DNA of 64,000 bases from Sclerodactyla briareus (taxonomy: Eukaryota; Echinodermata; Holothuroidea; Dendrochirotida; Sclerodactylidae): the NCBI GenBank assembly GCA_026419785.1, contig JAODTK010003377.1:226001-290000 (forward strand), given 5' to 3'. This document shows positions 1 through 12,630 of this stretch, piece after piece. Both the position numbers and the translations under genes were made by a program. How positions within the stretch are numbered: position 1 is the first letter of the stretch; every line of letters begins with the position of its first letter. The notes beneath the pieces are model-generated. The model saw only the letters and a program-made list of their open reading frames with translations, was not told the origin of the DNA and made no database searches.

Positions 1-1426
<1,426 letters not shown>

Positions 1427-2328
1427 ACAGATGACTCACCCAACCATCAGAAGGCAAAAATTTGAACAGAAGACAAGCTTTGTGCTAATAATGGAGCTGG
1501 AAGAATCACATAGGTCACGATGGTAAGATAAGACCAGACGGCTAATAGTAACTCCATAGTCTCAAAAGAATACCAAAATTGAGGATTGTTCTTGGGAGCC
1601 GCATTTACGGAGGGTTAGCATACGTGGAACAGCAGAAGACTTACTAGAGACTTATTAGAAAATTAGAGGAGTGTTAGAGACAGGTATAGTTGGAATTCCC
1701 TGCCAGAAACCGTTTTAAACGTCTAGAAACAGTGCGTAACACACCTGTTAAAACCTAACAAAACATGGCAGTTGCATGCGTCAATACCAGACCACCAACT
1801 CCAAGTCCGAATTTACCAGTATGTTCGGCTGTCAGTTTTCAACTGGAATATTCTCCTGGGCATGCCTCGCTTCCTCTCTCCGCACCCGTGCACTGCCTCT
1901 GAGCAGATCCATCTCAATCACTCCTCCTGTGATGGAGTAGCAGGTTTAGATCAATGTTTTGATGCAGCTGTAGAGATTAATAAATCAATACTACATATAC
2001 TTACCCATCTCATAAATTCAGAACAGCACATTGTATCAATCGGCTACGAAAGTCTTTCTCAAATTCTCTACTTACCAGTGCATCTGCAAATAGTCACTCA
2101 TCCAAAAGAACCCTTCATATTAAACACACCCTCCTGATAGAGCTGTATGTTTGGATTAATGTTTGATGCTGTCCTTAGAGCATCAAATGACATCAGTATT
2201 CAAGAACATAAGTCGCCCCTCCCTCCCCCCCCCCCCACCCCCGCCCCCCCCCCCCTTCCATAATGCAAAGACATAGAAATTGCATCACTTTGGCATGATG
2301 AAACAGTCTCTGGAATTCTCTACCCCAC
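1427..2328. other. Non-coding stretch with a C-rich run
   Basis: No gene was recognised. A C-rich run lies at 2,218-2,257. The final urease exon should fall on the minus strand below 2,329 but I found no sequence resembling the expected C-terminus here. Confidence 0.5.
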
Positions 2329-2394
2329 CAGTGATATCTGGCAGTTTTTTAGGGTCTAATAAGGACCATGTCACTCTTGGAGAGGTTGCGACAG
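2329..2394 (-). CDS. Urease alpha exon, near C-terminus (NCRNLSKSDM)
   Basis: On the minus strand an acceptor (tctctggcag) precedes 66 bases encoding CRNLSKSDMV and, after a frame slip, KKLPDIT, followed by a gtgggg donor. Ureases carry an NCR...K.DM..N segment followed by an I.VDPE.Y segment shortly before the C-terminus. The incoming phase fits: the upstream exon (18,611-18,779) ends AA and this one starts C, making the Asn of NCRNL. The outgoing phase (one base, G) fits the Val of the expected VDPE. At least two small indels are needed in the middle. It lies 16 kb from the preceding exon because a DIRS element and a satellite occupy the intron. Confidence 0.85.
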
Positions 2395-2504
2395 CTGCCA
2401 GAGAGAAAACAATGGAAAGCTGTTTGATAATTCATCCAAACTGGTATTACCTAAATTACTACCTTCATCTCAAATGTCAATTGGAATATTCTAATTAACA
2501 AAGA

Positions 2505-3100
2505 AACAAGCTGTAGCTCAAATTGCACAAATATACAAACAAATTGAAATTTTGTGTAATATGTTCAAGGATCATGACGTCAGAAGCAGTTTCAAACAAA
2601 GCCTATTGTGTCCCGGTAACAACTTCAACGTGTGATTTCATATGGCCAAAAATGAATTAGCAGTCTTAGCAGTCAATAACACAGGCTTACTATGCAATGC
2701 ATCAATCGAAGAATAACCAACTGAGAGAGAACAAGGCATGGTGATCAGCCCCAGTGGTCGTGCATGCGTTGTGCAACAGTGGCGTTTACATAGAATCATA
2801 CAAAGAACATTGACTAGTAGGATAAGCCTACATGTTGGTGGAAGATGAGTTTCTAACAACTCACCACTCTCTTCCTGAAACTGCACTGATTCACACAGTG
2901 GCCTATTGTGCTCCTGTCTGACCGAACATCAGCACGACCTGCAAAATGGCACTACCAAAAATTTGTATGAAGCATTTTTTGTGATTTAAAATGAGGGCCC
3001 TCGGGCAAAAATGGGCCTTCAGCCAGAAGTTCCCGCAGTCACCCCTGATGGACGGACCAAGGAGCATTCATTGTGTAACTTGAAAAAAATCCAATTAACC
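2505..3100 (+). repeat. Family A dispersed repeat, left part (split by DIRS)
   Basis: The start (gctgtagctcaaattgcac) matches the starts of the family A copies at 27.8 kb and 59.6 kb. The end (…tgtaacttgaaaaaaatccaatt) matches the block that in other copies continues directly into gaagcttgtgggagatgc. That continuation is found 7.7 kb away at 10,835, so the DIRS element interrupts this copy. The segment 2,640-2,880 does not align well by eye and may be a further insertion. Confidence 0.7.
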
Positions 3101-3120
3101 CAGCTCAGTTTCGCGGGGTT

Positions 3121-3291
3121 AGTTACGAAGAAGCGTACCTACCGTCTGGGAAGTCAAAACTAATGCGTTTTGGCATCAAATGCCTACCCAAAATATCGGT
3201 CCTAAATACCACCAACAATACTTTTGGATTCGGCGCTTCCGTACCGAAGACAGTAGCGGGTGTTTAGCCGCCCCATATGCAAATTAATCAT
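3121..3291. repeat. DIRS left inverted terminal repeat
   Basis: The sequence from 3,121 to 3,291 is matched in inverted orientation by 10,602-10,829. Shared blocks include gcgttttggcatcaa, ccaaaatatcgg, cctaaatac, gtagcgggt and catatgcaaatta. The copies differ by substitutions and indels. Confidence 0.85.
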
Positions 3292-3389
3292 TAATGGCCC
3301 AACCGAAAGAATCCCAAGCGCGGTGGGGTGGTGGGAGGGGAGGGGGGAGGGTACCAGACAGAAGGACGTACGCTGCTTCGTGTAAAAGC

Positions 3390-3460
3390 CCCGCTAAAAT
3401 GAGCGGGGTTAATTTACTCAGAAGTACCTACCTTCTGGAATCATAACTAATGCGACATAC
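3390..3460. repeat. DIRS internal complementary region (ICR)
   Basis: This segment repeats the outer edge of the left ITR (gcggggtta, then agtacctacc and tctgg, then taactaatgcg) about 300 bp inside the element, between the recombinase end and the terminus. A short copy of the ITR edges at this position is the hallmark of DIRS elements and is thought to template circularisation. Confidence 0.75.
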
Positions 3461-3589
3461 CACCGCTCTGGGCAGGTCGGGCGCGCGAAGGGAATACTAA
3501 GGTAGAGTACTCACCACTGGAGGGAGGTGCCGTTACCGCGTCCAGCAAACGAAGAGAGAGGCGACGAGCCGGCTATCGGCAGTTTTACC

Positions 3590-4250
3590 CAGATTAACAC
3601 TGTTCCACGCCTGTGGCTGCAGCAGTGCCGGACGAGGAGAATTTCAGACTCTCGCTATAATACGCACGTAGTAAACAGAAAGGAACGTATTGGGAGAATT
3701 CCAACCTGCTGCCTTTAGGAATCTCTCTGAAAGGAACTCCCTGATAGGGCCCAGATTGAAACCATGGCCCGGGATCATCATGTGCTCGGGAAGTTTGTCA
3801 CGGAAGGCCAATGGGGAAGCTCTAATGGATGGCCTGGACGATCATCGGAATGAAATGATCCTTGAGGTCGTCTGTGTGGAAGCCTGATGTCACGAGAAAA
3901 GGGAAAGTACACTACCTCCAGGGGGCGCGTAGACGGTATAAAATAACGTCTCAGCGCTCGTACGGGCCACCAGAGTCGATCCTCTTCCACTGTAGAAACA
4001 GAGTTTATAGAGAAGCCACGAATGGGCGAGGGCGAGGGGAATTGCCACTCTGTTGTTTGGACCTTTGATAAAAAAGAAGGGTCTGGAATCATCCTGACCC
4101 CGTGCGGCTCAAACCTCAGGTGGTCCTTGGCCACCGCTCGCGCATGATAGCGTACGCCTGAGGGCAGAAGCTTGCCGCAGAAGAAGGCCGTCTTAACAGA
4201 AAGGTCAATGAGCGGTGAGCATGGCATTTAAAAAAGGGCCGGCCGGCTGG
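3590..4250 (-). pseudogene. DIRS tyrosine recombinase, frame-broken
   Basis: Tyrosine recombinase/integrase of a DIRS element. The minus-strand frame around 3,778-4,227 contains DLSVKTAFF, LRFEPHGVRMIPDPSFLSK, a VEEDRLW block followed by PVRALR(R/W)Y, and further down WNSPNTF, LYSESLK and a LLQPQAWNS-like tail in shifted frames. These blocks are characteristic of DIRS/Ngaro recombinases (the CPVRALRWYL motif in particular; here the Cys is replaced by Trp). Several frameshifts separate them, so no intact enzyme is encoded as read. It may be an old copy or, given the read quality, a copy damaged by sequencing errors. Confidence 0.85.
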
Positions 4251-4539
4251 CTAGGAAGTTAGGGACCCTCCGTAATACCAAGAGGGGACAAGAGAATGGA
4301 TACGGGGGTCCGCTCCTGAGCCGCATTCGCGCGAACTGAACGCGTTAAGCGAAGGCGAGAGGAGGAGATGAAGAGATAGGGGGGAATCTCTATCTGGCAA
4401 TCCATCATCGGTCGTATGAATAGCGGCATGATAGCTGACCGGGAGAAACCCATCACAGTATTGACTTGACGCCTGCGTCAAAAAAGAAATACTAAAAAGT
4501 CCGCCATGGCAGGAATAGGGGCCATAGCCGGAGAAAAAA

Positions 4540-6284
4540 TGCTCTAATCTGCACCCCATCTTGGAACACTCCCAGTCTCGCTGAATACATGCGTCTGGAA
4601 GCTTCCGCCTTTGGCCGGCAGAGTGGGCTTTCTCGAAAAGCCTTCTTTTGAACGCCGCTGAAGAGAAACTCCAACCAGGTCAAACGGAGAAAAAGAAGTA
4701 AAGAAGTTAGTATAAGGAAGTAAAGTCTTCCGGACCATGGGCGTGCTGATTCTTGCCCGGAGGATGGTGAGGAGGTTCCGTGACACCGGAACAACCGTAA
4801 GGGGGATCCGCCAACATCGAGAGGGAGTGGGAGCAAACAACGATTTGGGTATCGGCCATAACGGTGCGATAGTAGAAGGACGGCAAGCCTGTACGCCGAG
4901 GCCTTCTGAAAGACTCTGTCGATCAGCGCGAACGGGGGGAAACAACGTATCGCGGAGGTCCGATCTAGTCCTGTGCGAAGGCGTCTACGCTCGCAGCCTG
5001 GGACCTGCGCCCTTGGCAAAATAGAGGGCAGTCTGTGGTTGAGGTGCGAAGCCAAAAAGGTCTAGCTCCGGGACCACATTTGATCGAAGATGGACCGCCG
5101 TCATGAGTGGGAAGTGACCACTCGGAGTGGACCAGGAAAAACTCTGGATAGGGCAATCCGCCCTGGATTTCTCACCCCTGGAAGGTGTGCCGCCCTGACT
5201 GACACGTCGGCGTCGACACCATGAAACAGTCCCACGTATTCCGCCATAGGCGAAACGAAGCGTGTCCCGCCCATGTCGGTTTGAGAGAACGGATCACTAC
5301 CGAGGTGTTGTCCGTTAGGATCAACACGGTTTTGCCTCGAACCAGGCCGCGCGGAATACCCGAAGGGCACGATAAACCGCTAAGAGTTCGAGGGCGTTGA
5401 TGTGCCACCGATTGCAAGGGGCAAAGGGGGGTCCCAGTTTGTGAGCCAAGTTCCAGGCCCAGAGGGCTCCCCATAACGGGAGAGTGGACGAATCGGTAGT
5501 AACTATTAGTCCGGAGGATGAGGTAGGGAAACGACACGCCTCTTACCGGATTTGCGGGATCTGACCACACACTGAAAGATGTCTCTGAGGTACTGGGCCC
5601 GCGGGACCCTGTGAGACAGAGGGTGAAACGTGGGCGGAGTGAGCGAGCAGGTGAAACTGCACGTGGACGCATGTTCAGTAGACACCAGGGGACTAGGTCA
5701 ACTAAAACTCGTCAGGTAGTCCAGGCAGACCCAAGCCCTGCTCGGGCCGTGGTAGTGAGGGAGACTCTGCCAGAGTGGATCCCTGGGATTGGCTTGAACT
5801 GGAATGACCAGCCTCGAAGACGAAACCAGCCACGGCTGTCCGCTTAGTGTAATGGGTATGTGAAGATCGCATCCGAGAGTCGTAGTAGCGTTCGGCCCAA
5901 AGTCACTGCCGCAACTGGGACAAAAATAACGGACAGCGGGTCCCATTTGAAGCGTAGGGGGCGAACGTGGTGATAGAGAGGCCGCAAATTGATAATGGGG
6001 CGCCACGTGCCTTCCTTCTTGGGCGCTAGAAGGAAGTGGGACAAGAACAGGAGGGACAGTAGGCGTCCCCCACCGCCCTTGATGGCTCCTTTGGGGTAGG
6101 AGGTCCCGGATCTCCGAGTGAGGGATGCCGCCTCGACCCGTCCCGATGGGGTCGGGCACCCGTCGCCGGTCCAGTTCCCGACTCTGGGGTGCGGGGCGAG
6201 GGTGACTCCAGGCGATATCCCTGCCGCACCGTTGACCTCCGTAGAGAGGTCCACGCCCCCGCGTGGAAACCGCAGTTCCGCCAC
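4540..6284 (-). pseudogene. DIRS reverse transcriptase-RNase H, frame-broken
   Basis: Read on the minus strand from 6,284 downward: KKEGTWRPIINLRPL, VRPLRFKWDPLSV and a LSDAIFTYPLH block (RT fingers/palm); RAWVCLDYLT near 5,710 (position of the YLDD catalytic box, altered); LILTDNTSVV (RNase H, catalytic Asp), FRLWRNTWD, VRAAHLPGVRNP then ALSR; then PPFALIDRVFQKA and VLLLSHRYGRYP typical of the segment after RNase H in DIRS and related elements. The order RT, RNase H, recombinase fits DIRS. The blocks sit in different frames, requiring many indels. Confidence 0.88.
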
Positions 6285-7607
6285 TGGGGAGGCCGGATAC
6301 CGGAGAGAGGACTGCGGGCGCTGGGGATAGTCATTTGGAACTGCCTTCCACGTTCCCTCGCGAAGAATCTGCCCACTTTTGCAGCGCCGCGAAAGGAGCG
6401 GGAAGAAGCCTGGAGAGATTGGGACAGTCGGATACCCGGCTCTTGTGCCCTCTGCCTGGTTTGCGTCGCGCTCCCACGACTGTTGGCCCTCTGCAGGTGA
6501 TCTTCCCCGTTACATGCCGCCCTCCCTGGGGTTTCACCCCAAAAGGGCGCCCGGCGACGTAAACGTCGTTTTGTTTTTCTGAACGTCTCTGGTCGAGAGA
6601 CTTCGCAGCGAACCACGGGTGGGGTAATCCCAGGCCGAAAGAGGTACGGCACTGAAGGGGAGGTTTGTAGGACCTAGCTGCTAGTATCAGGCAACCCTAA
6701 CATAGGAATAATCCTGCCCGACGAAGTCGGGTAGCCTTATGTGCCATCCGCGAATCTTGCTCCACGTGAAAGACGGGACAACGCCGAGAGAACATTCAAC
6801 AGCAGAGTGTTCATCTTGGTCCAGCGTTCAGGTGGGGAGAGGACGTAGCCAATTCAGTTACCATGAACTGGCAGGGCGCTGCTTTGAGCACGAAACGGGG
6901 CCTGCCCTTTACGAAGCCTAATAGGTTTTCCAGGTCCGTTTTCACGGCCGGTTGTTACTCGTTAACGCCACCCTGTGTCCACTTGGGTCGGTGCAAATCG
7001 CACCCTTTGCCTTATCAAAGGGCGTTTCCCACGCCTGCGGGGGCACAGGCGGCGAATTGTAAGATCGGCCTGTTGCCTTGCCTGATATCTGGGATCGGGG
7101 AAGAGTGTAGGAGGGCCCATCACTGCGAATGGAAGGAGGGACGCCCTATGGCCTCTGGTTATTTACCTCGATAGTTTTGCATTCACCGTTCGAAGAGCAA
7201 GTGAGGGAGGGTTGTGGCTCGGGTATGCTCGGCTCGAACCCATGATACTGTGCCCAGGGCGGAGCGGAGGAAGCTTTCCGAGATGGAAGGTTTGCGGGGG
7301 GTTAACGGCAGTTTGTAATGAGCTGAGAGGAGGCCAGTGGCGTTTCATCCAAGTGTATCCTCTGTAGGATGTGATCAATAGATGACGAAGAGATCATCCG
7401 CCGTCGCGGGTTCCGGGGGCGTGGCTCGAGGTGTGGTCCGCGGGGTGGGGGTCCTGCGGTTGAGAGTTTCCTGCGGTTGAGCGACTGAAGAGGGTCACAG
7501 TGGCGCGGCCAGAGTCTCTTTCGTGCTCTAGATGAGAATAGAGAGCAGATTCATGGCGCGGCGGAATTGTCGTCTTCCGCTGTGTGGTCGGAGGCATATA
7601 CTCAAGC

Positions 7608-8544
7608 TCATTCTGAATCCGGTGCAGTACCGGAGTGCAGTCTCCGTACTAGGGCGCGTGTAGGTGCAGCACGAGGGATGCATGTGCCTGTAAACCCAGG
7701 GTCTTGACCAGAGAGGAGAGCTATTGGGACAAAGCGTACAAACAGATCCTCCAGGACCTTAGCCTGTCGTCTGCGTATTATTTTACGCTGAAGCATGGGG
7801 GGGCGTACGACTATTCAGGCGTGGAGAGGTGAGCGACGACGAAGGTACGAGGCTCGCTAGGTGAGCGAGCCGTCGGGAGGAATGGGCTTGTAGGCCCGTC
7901 CGACTAGCGATCTGCTGGGACCTTCCCTGGACGTGAGGTCGACCGTGAGTGCGAGTACGTCGACGACAAGCTCTCGATTCTAGAACTGCGTCGGATCGTT
8001 CTGGCCTCCTTCTCTGCGGGGCGCGGATAAGGCGTTCGAGCTCTGGCCCTCTCGACCGAATGGGAACATCCCGGTCGATATTGTTTGGGCTTTTGTTTTT
8101 TTTTTTAACTAGGGTGACCCTCTTTTTTTGGATTTGCATCCGAAAATGCTCCCGTCTGTGCGAGGCATAGATAGGGGGAGAATTCAAGGTTGTGTGGTAG
8201 GTGTAACGGGTCGATACCCGACTTGGTATGGCCTTGGCTGGAGCGGCAAAATCGCGGAACGGGGATTGGAAGTGAGGTACCCGGAGGCTGCTGATGGGCT
8301 GCGCTCCCGTGACGGCGCGTTCCCTGAGGTAGGAACAGCGGATAGCCCAATTTGTGGAGCAGCTGGGGTGGTGGTTGCCGATCGGCGGGCCACAAGGGGG
8401 GTGTGGTGGCGGTACGGTGGTGGCATGACTTGTTGCGTCGGAACCGCTACGAGCCGGGGGGGTTCCCGTTATGCGGGTCCCTGGTGGTCTTGAGCCGCTT
8501 GGTGGTTTGGTATGAAGGCCATGACAATACGCTCTGTCACCCAC
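7608..8544 (-). pseudogene. Possible DIRS Gag-like frame
   Basis: A 253-codon minus-strand frame (7,783-8,544) followed by a 62-codon frame (7,608-7,796) lies upstream of RT, where DIRS elements carry Gag. It is basic and proline/serine-rich and contains no motif I can name. Assignment rests on position only. Frameshift or chance openness in GC-rich sequence is the alternative. Confidence 0.35.
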
Positions 8545-10601
8545 TGGTTTACACCGTCGGCAGTTGACTTAGAGTCTGACTCATTTTTTACTGTAGCCTG
8601 TACCGGGATGATGAGTGGTTCGTGCGGGTGGAGGGGTAATGGCACCTCTCAAAAGGTCCTCACGGAGCCGGGAAGACTTACGGCGTGTCCTGTACCTGAT
8701 GACAACAGCCCTCTCGAAGGGTCCAGGATTCACAGGAGGGAGGGGAATCAGGTTTGGGGTTGCCTCCTCTATGCAGGGCCCAAGGGTCCCAAAGTCTTAT
8801 ACACAGAGCCGATGGTGCGTTTGGGAAGGAGAGAACTGGAATTTGGCCGTAATAAAATACGGCTGAAAAGTAGGTCCTGGTTCCGTGTTTGGGCGACTCT
8901 CGAATAGGTCCCACGACGGAATCAACTCACTACTCTGACCTGGATGTGGGGCCTTGAAACCTCTCTCGAGGGTTGAGACCGTAAGACGCGGACGGTAAAA
9001 CCGTCGTGAAAATGCAGGCCTGGTGTCCCGTGGGTGTTGCTACGCTCCAAGGCCAAACGGGGCTCATAGACTCAGATTGCTCTAGAGTATGATGCCGGTC
9101 TTACGGTTACCCTTGTATATAACTAACAAAAACCTGGTAGAGTAGTAGTAGATACGTTACACCTAGGAACGTTATGACGATCCGTCCCGTAGTTCGGAGA
9201 AACGTACGGGGGCTCGGGGCGCAGGTCAATTCGAAATTATTTCGAAAAAAGCTCGGCTCCTCGGAGCGGACGAACGATCTCTTAAGAACCTACCTGGTGT
9301 TACTTACTAATTCGACCGCCGCCAACGTACCCGGGTCCGGCTTGAGAAGCTGGACCTCAGCGACTTATAATGTTAAAAGATGTAACGGCAGCAAGATATA
9401 ATAGAAAGAGAAATACTCACGCCGGGGTTCTCCACGGTACGAGGAAGGAAATTCTAGTGGCCAGTGGGCAGCACGTTTGGAAAGTCTCCTGAGGGGCAAC
9501 TAACCTACCAGTAACCTTTCAATTTTATGGTGAGTTTGGAGGGATACGAAAACCCGTGAGGCCAGGGGGGGGGAGCGAGCCCTGGTCGATAAGCTAGCGC
9601 CGTAGTACGGCGCTTCAACCCGCGACCGAACAGCTTCCTTCAACAGACGATGGCGGAGATGGGTATCCCGTAAGTTAATACCTTGCCTCAACGCACCAGA
9701 TATCACCGAGTAAAAATCTGCGAAAATAGGGACGAAATACGACTGTTAGTAAAGTCTTATTGCGGAGGCAGAGGTACACCAGGCGCCACAAACGATATAA
9801 TAGGCCAAATTTCCGTTTCGGAGCTTCCTAATCCCGAACGGCATACTAGTCCCTGGGGGGGACGCGCCTGTGTGGAGAGATAGAAAGAGGTTAGAGTGTC
9901 ACGGGACATATGATGTGTGACGGGAAACATAGGGGTAACCAAACACCCCATCACTGAGTCACCTGCCCATCCCTCCGGGAGGGGGGGGTAGGACACCCTG
10001 CTCAGATGGCGAAGCTACGTCCGACGGTCCGATCTTCGGGGAGCTCCCCCTACTACTGGAGGGGGGCCTTGGGTCTCGGATAGGAAGGGAGTCCACAGAA
10101 TAGCCCCCAACCTTTACTATTGCAACAAAAAAAAATGAAAAATTTTTTGGCCCGGGGGTAGATAGGGCCGGCAAAAAAAGGCATATCTGCATGACGACAC
10201 AATAGAACGGATGGTCTCATGGGGCCGGCCAGCCGCTAGCTGAGCGAGAACAAGCCCAATGAGGGCTTTGTAAGTGCTAGGCCTCACATACCCACACCGT
10301 AGAGGTAAGCCGCGGAGAGCAGCTCCCGTAAGTACAGTGAGTGAGAATGCTAACGATAACCCCATGCAAACACAGGAGTGCGAGAAAATGGCGCTCGCTC
10401 GCAAACGAGCGGAACTTGATCGCACTGGGAAACGGTGACTACGCACCGTCCAAACGGTAATTTTTCAAAATGAAGAGAAAATTATACATCACCGGATTTC
10501 CACAGGAAAAACTTGAAAAGCAAATTTGAGTTGATGAACGATCACGAGAAAGGGCAGGACGATCTCAATACAACCTGGGTGTTTGAGTCGGACCAAAAGA
10601 T
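8545..10601. other. DIRS 5' internal region, no domain recognised
   Basis: This stretch lies between the putative Gag region and the right ITR. Composition matches the element rather than the flanks. No protein domain was recognised. It is long for a DIRS leader, so it may include a damaged part of Gag or another insertion. Confidence 0.4.
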
Positions 10602-10829
10602 GAGTTAATTTGCATATGGTGGCGCTAACCCGCTACTTGTAGTCGGGTACGGGTATAAGCCCCGCCCCGAATCCAAACAACCCCACCCCAAACCCCACAA
10701 AACCCCCCTAACCACCCCCACCAATGTTTTGTTGTGCAGTATTTAGCAGTCCGATATTTTGGGCAGTTGATGCCAAAACGCAAGCATTAGTATGATTCCC
10801 AGAAGAGCGTAGGTATTAGCCTTCTGAAG
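10602..10829. repeat. DIRS right inverted terminal repeat
   Basis: The reverse complement of this segment aligns with 3,121-3,291: tagcgggtta, catatgcaaatta, ctaaatac, ccaaaatatcgg, gcgttttggcatcaa and actaatgc are all present in the same order. A C/A-rich insert at about 10,677-10,722 is not shared with the left ITR. Confidence 0.85.
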
Positions 10830-12430
10830 ATAATGCGAACTTGTGAAGGGATGCATTCAGGTACATGTGTGAAATTCCATGAAATTTATAAAATGGGACC
10901 TCGGGCCCAAGTGGGACCCTTGGTTCAAAAGTTCCTGAACACCCCAAAGGTACAACGTTAGACAAAAGTGTACCGAAGTCAGTAATGTGTCCAAAACTTT
11001 TAGAGGAGAAGCATTTGCTCAAACCACATGATGACGGCCCTCGAGACCCACAAGGGCTTGGGTCCCAAATCCTGGCCGCACCCTTAAAGGTAGGTATCCA
11101 GACCATCATTAGGACCAAACATCAGCACTGTACAACCAGATTTGTAGGAGATCCTAGATTGCCAAGTGTTTCAATATACTGGCGCATGGGCCCAAAATCC
11201 TGAACAAGCCCTATGACCCTCTACCCAAGGATGTAACTTGACGAACAACTGAATTTGCTAGGAGAGCAAATGTGCCAGTATTATATAATGCAGACCTTTT
11301 GGACCCAAACTGGGGCACGGGGCAAAATTAATGAACACACCAATGGCCCTCTACCCAGTAACATTACATAATGTAATGAAGCTTGTAGGGAAGAGATGCA
11401 TTCAGTACCATTGTGTGAAATTTCATAAAATGGGCCCTCGGCCCAAGGGGACCTCGGACCAAAAGATCCTGAACATCCGAAGGTATGGCTATTAGACCAT
11501 CATTATGACCGAACATCAGCAACTTTGCAACTAAATATGTAGGAGATACAAGACTTTGCGGTTTTTTCACATAATGGGTCCTATGGCCCAAACAGGGCCC
11601 TGGCATGAAATTCCTGAACAACCCCAATGGAACTCTACAAAGGACCATCACATGTAACATGAAGAAAATCAATTGAAGCTTGTGGGAGATGCATTTCAAG
11701 CATACATTGTGTGAAATTTCATAAAATGGGACCTCGGGCCCAAGTGGGGACCTCGGACCAAAAAGGAGATCCTGAAAATGCATGAAGGTATGGCTATTAG
11801 ACCATCATTATGACACCGAAACATCCAGCACTTTGCAATAAATATGTAGGAGATACAAGACTTTGCGGTATTTCACATAAGGGGCCAGATGGCCCACCAA
11901 AACGGGCCCCTGACCCAAAAGTCAGACAACCCAATGGAATCTCCACCAAAGGACCATCACATGTAACATGAAGAAAATCAATTGAAGCTTGTGGGAGATG
12001 CAATTCAAGTAACATTGTGTGAAATTTCATGAAATGGGCCTAGCGGGCCTAAGTGGGATCTTGGACCAAAAGATCCTTAACATCCTGAAGGTACGGCACT
12101 TTGCAACTAAATATGTAGGAGATACAAGACTTTGCGGTTTTTTCACATAATGGGTCCTATGGCCCAAACAGGGCCCTGGACCTAAATTCCTGAATGAACA
12201 ACCCCAATGGACCTCTACCCTAGGACCATTACATACAACATGCTAACTTTGAAGAAAATCATGAAGCTTGTGGGAGTGGGGGGGGAGATGGCATTTCAAG
12301 TCACCATTGTGTGAGATGCTATAAAATGGGGCTCTCGTGCCATGTCGGAAACTCTTGGACGCAAAAAATCTTGAACACGCCCGAAGGTTGGCTATTAGTG
12401 CGCATCATTATGACGGCAAACCTCCAGCTT
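10830..12430 (+). repeat. Family A dispersed repeat, right part
   Basis: It resumes the repeat interrupted at 3,100 with gaacttgtg...gatgcattcag and then shows at least five internal repeats of a ~300-bp block. Recurrent blocks are gtgtgaaatttcataaaatg, ggcccaag, ggacc..gaccaaaa, cctgaacac, ggtatggctattagaccatc, catcagcac and tgtaggagatacaagac. The 3' hairpin seen in other copies is not visible at this end. Confidence 0.85.
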
Positions 12431-12630
12431 TATGGAATCAACTGAATTTGAAAACTGGAAAACATTAAGCAATTGCTGGAAGAGACAGTTACCGCCTGAA
12501 CAACATCAGAAAGGACTTAGGAAATACCGGATCTTCAAGGGTCATTAAGGAAGGACGGTCGCTTCTATCATCCTGGATCCTCCCCATTCTCTCAAGAACC
12601 TCATTGGGGATGAGCCAATGACTAGTCTGA

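Larger units (their letters stand above)
3101..10829 (-). mobile_element. DIRS-like tyrosine-recombinase retrotransposon
   Basis: DIRS elements encode Gag, RT-RNase H and a tyrosine recombinase and insert as a circle without target duplication. All the structural marks are visible: inverted terminal repeats at both ends, an internal complementary region beside the 3' end, RT and RNase H motifs at 5.1-6.3 kb, and recombinase motifs at 3.6-4.25 kb, all on the minus strand. GC content is higher than the flanks. Every reading frame is broken by indels. The element is inserted in a family A repeat at a precisely inferable point. The exact ends are uncertain by about 10 bp. Confidence 0.9.
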
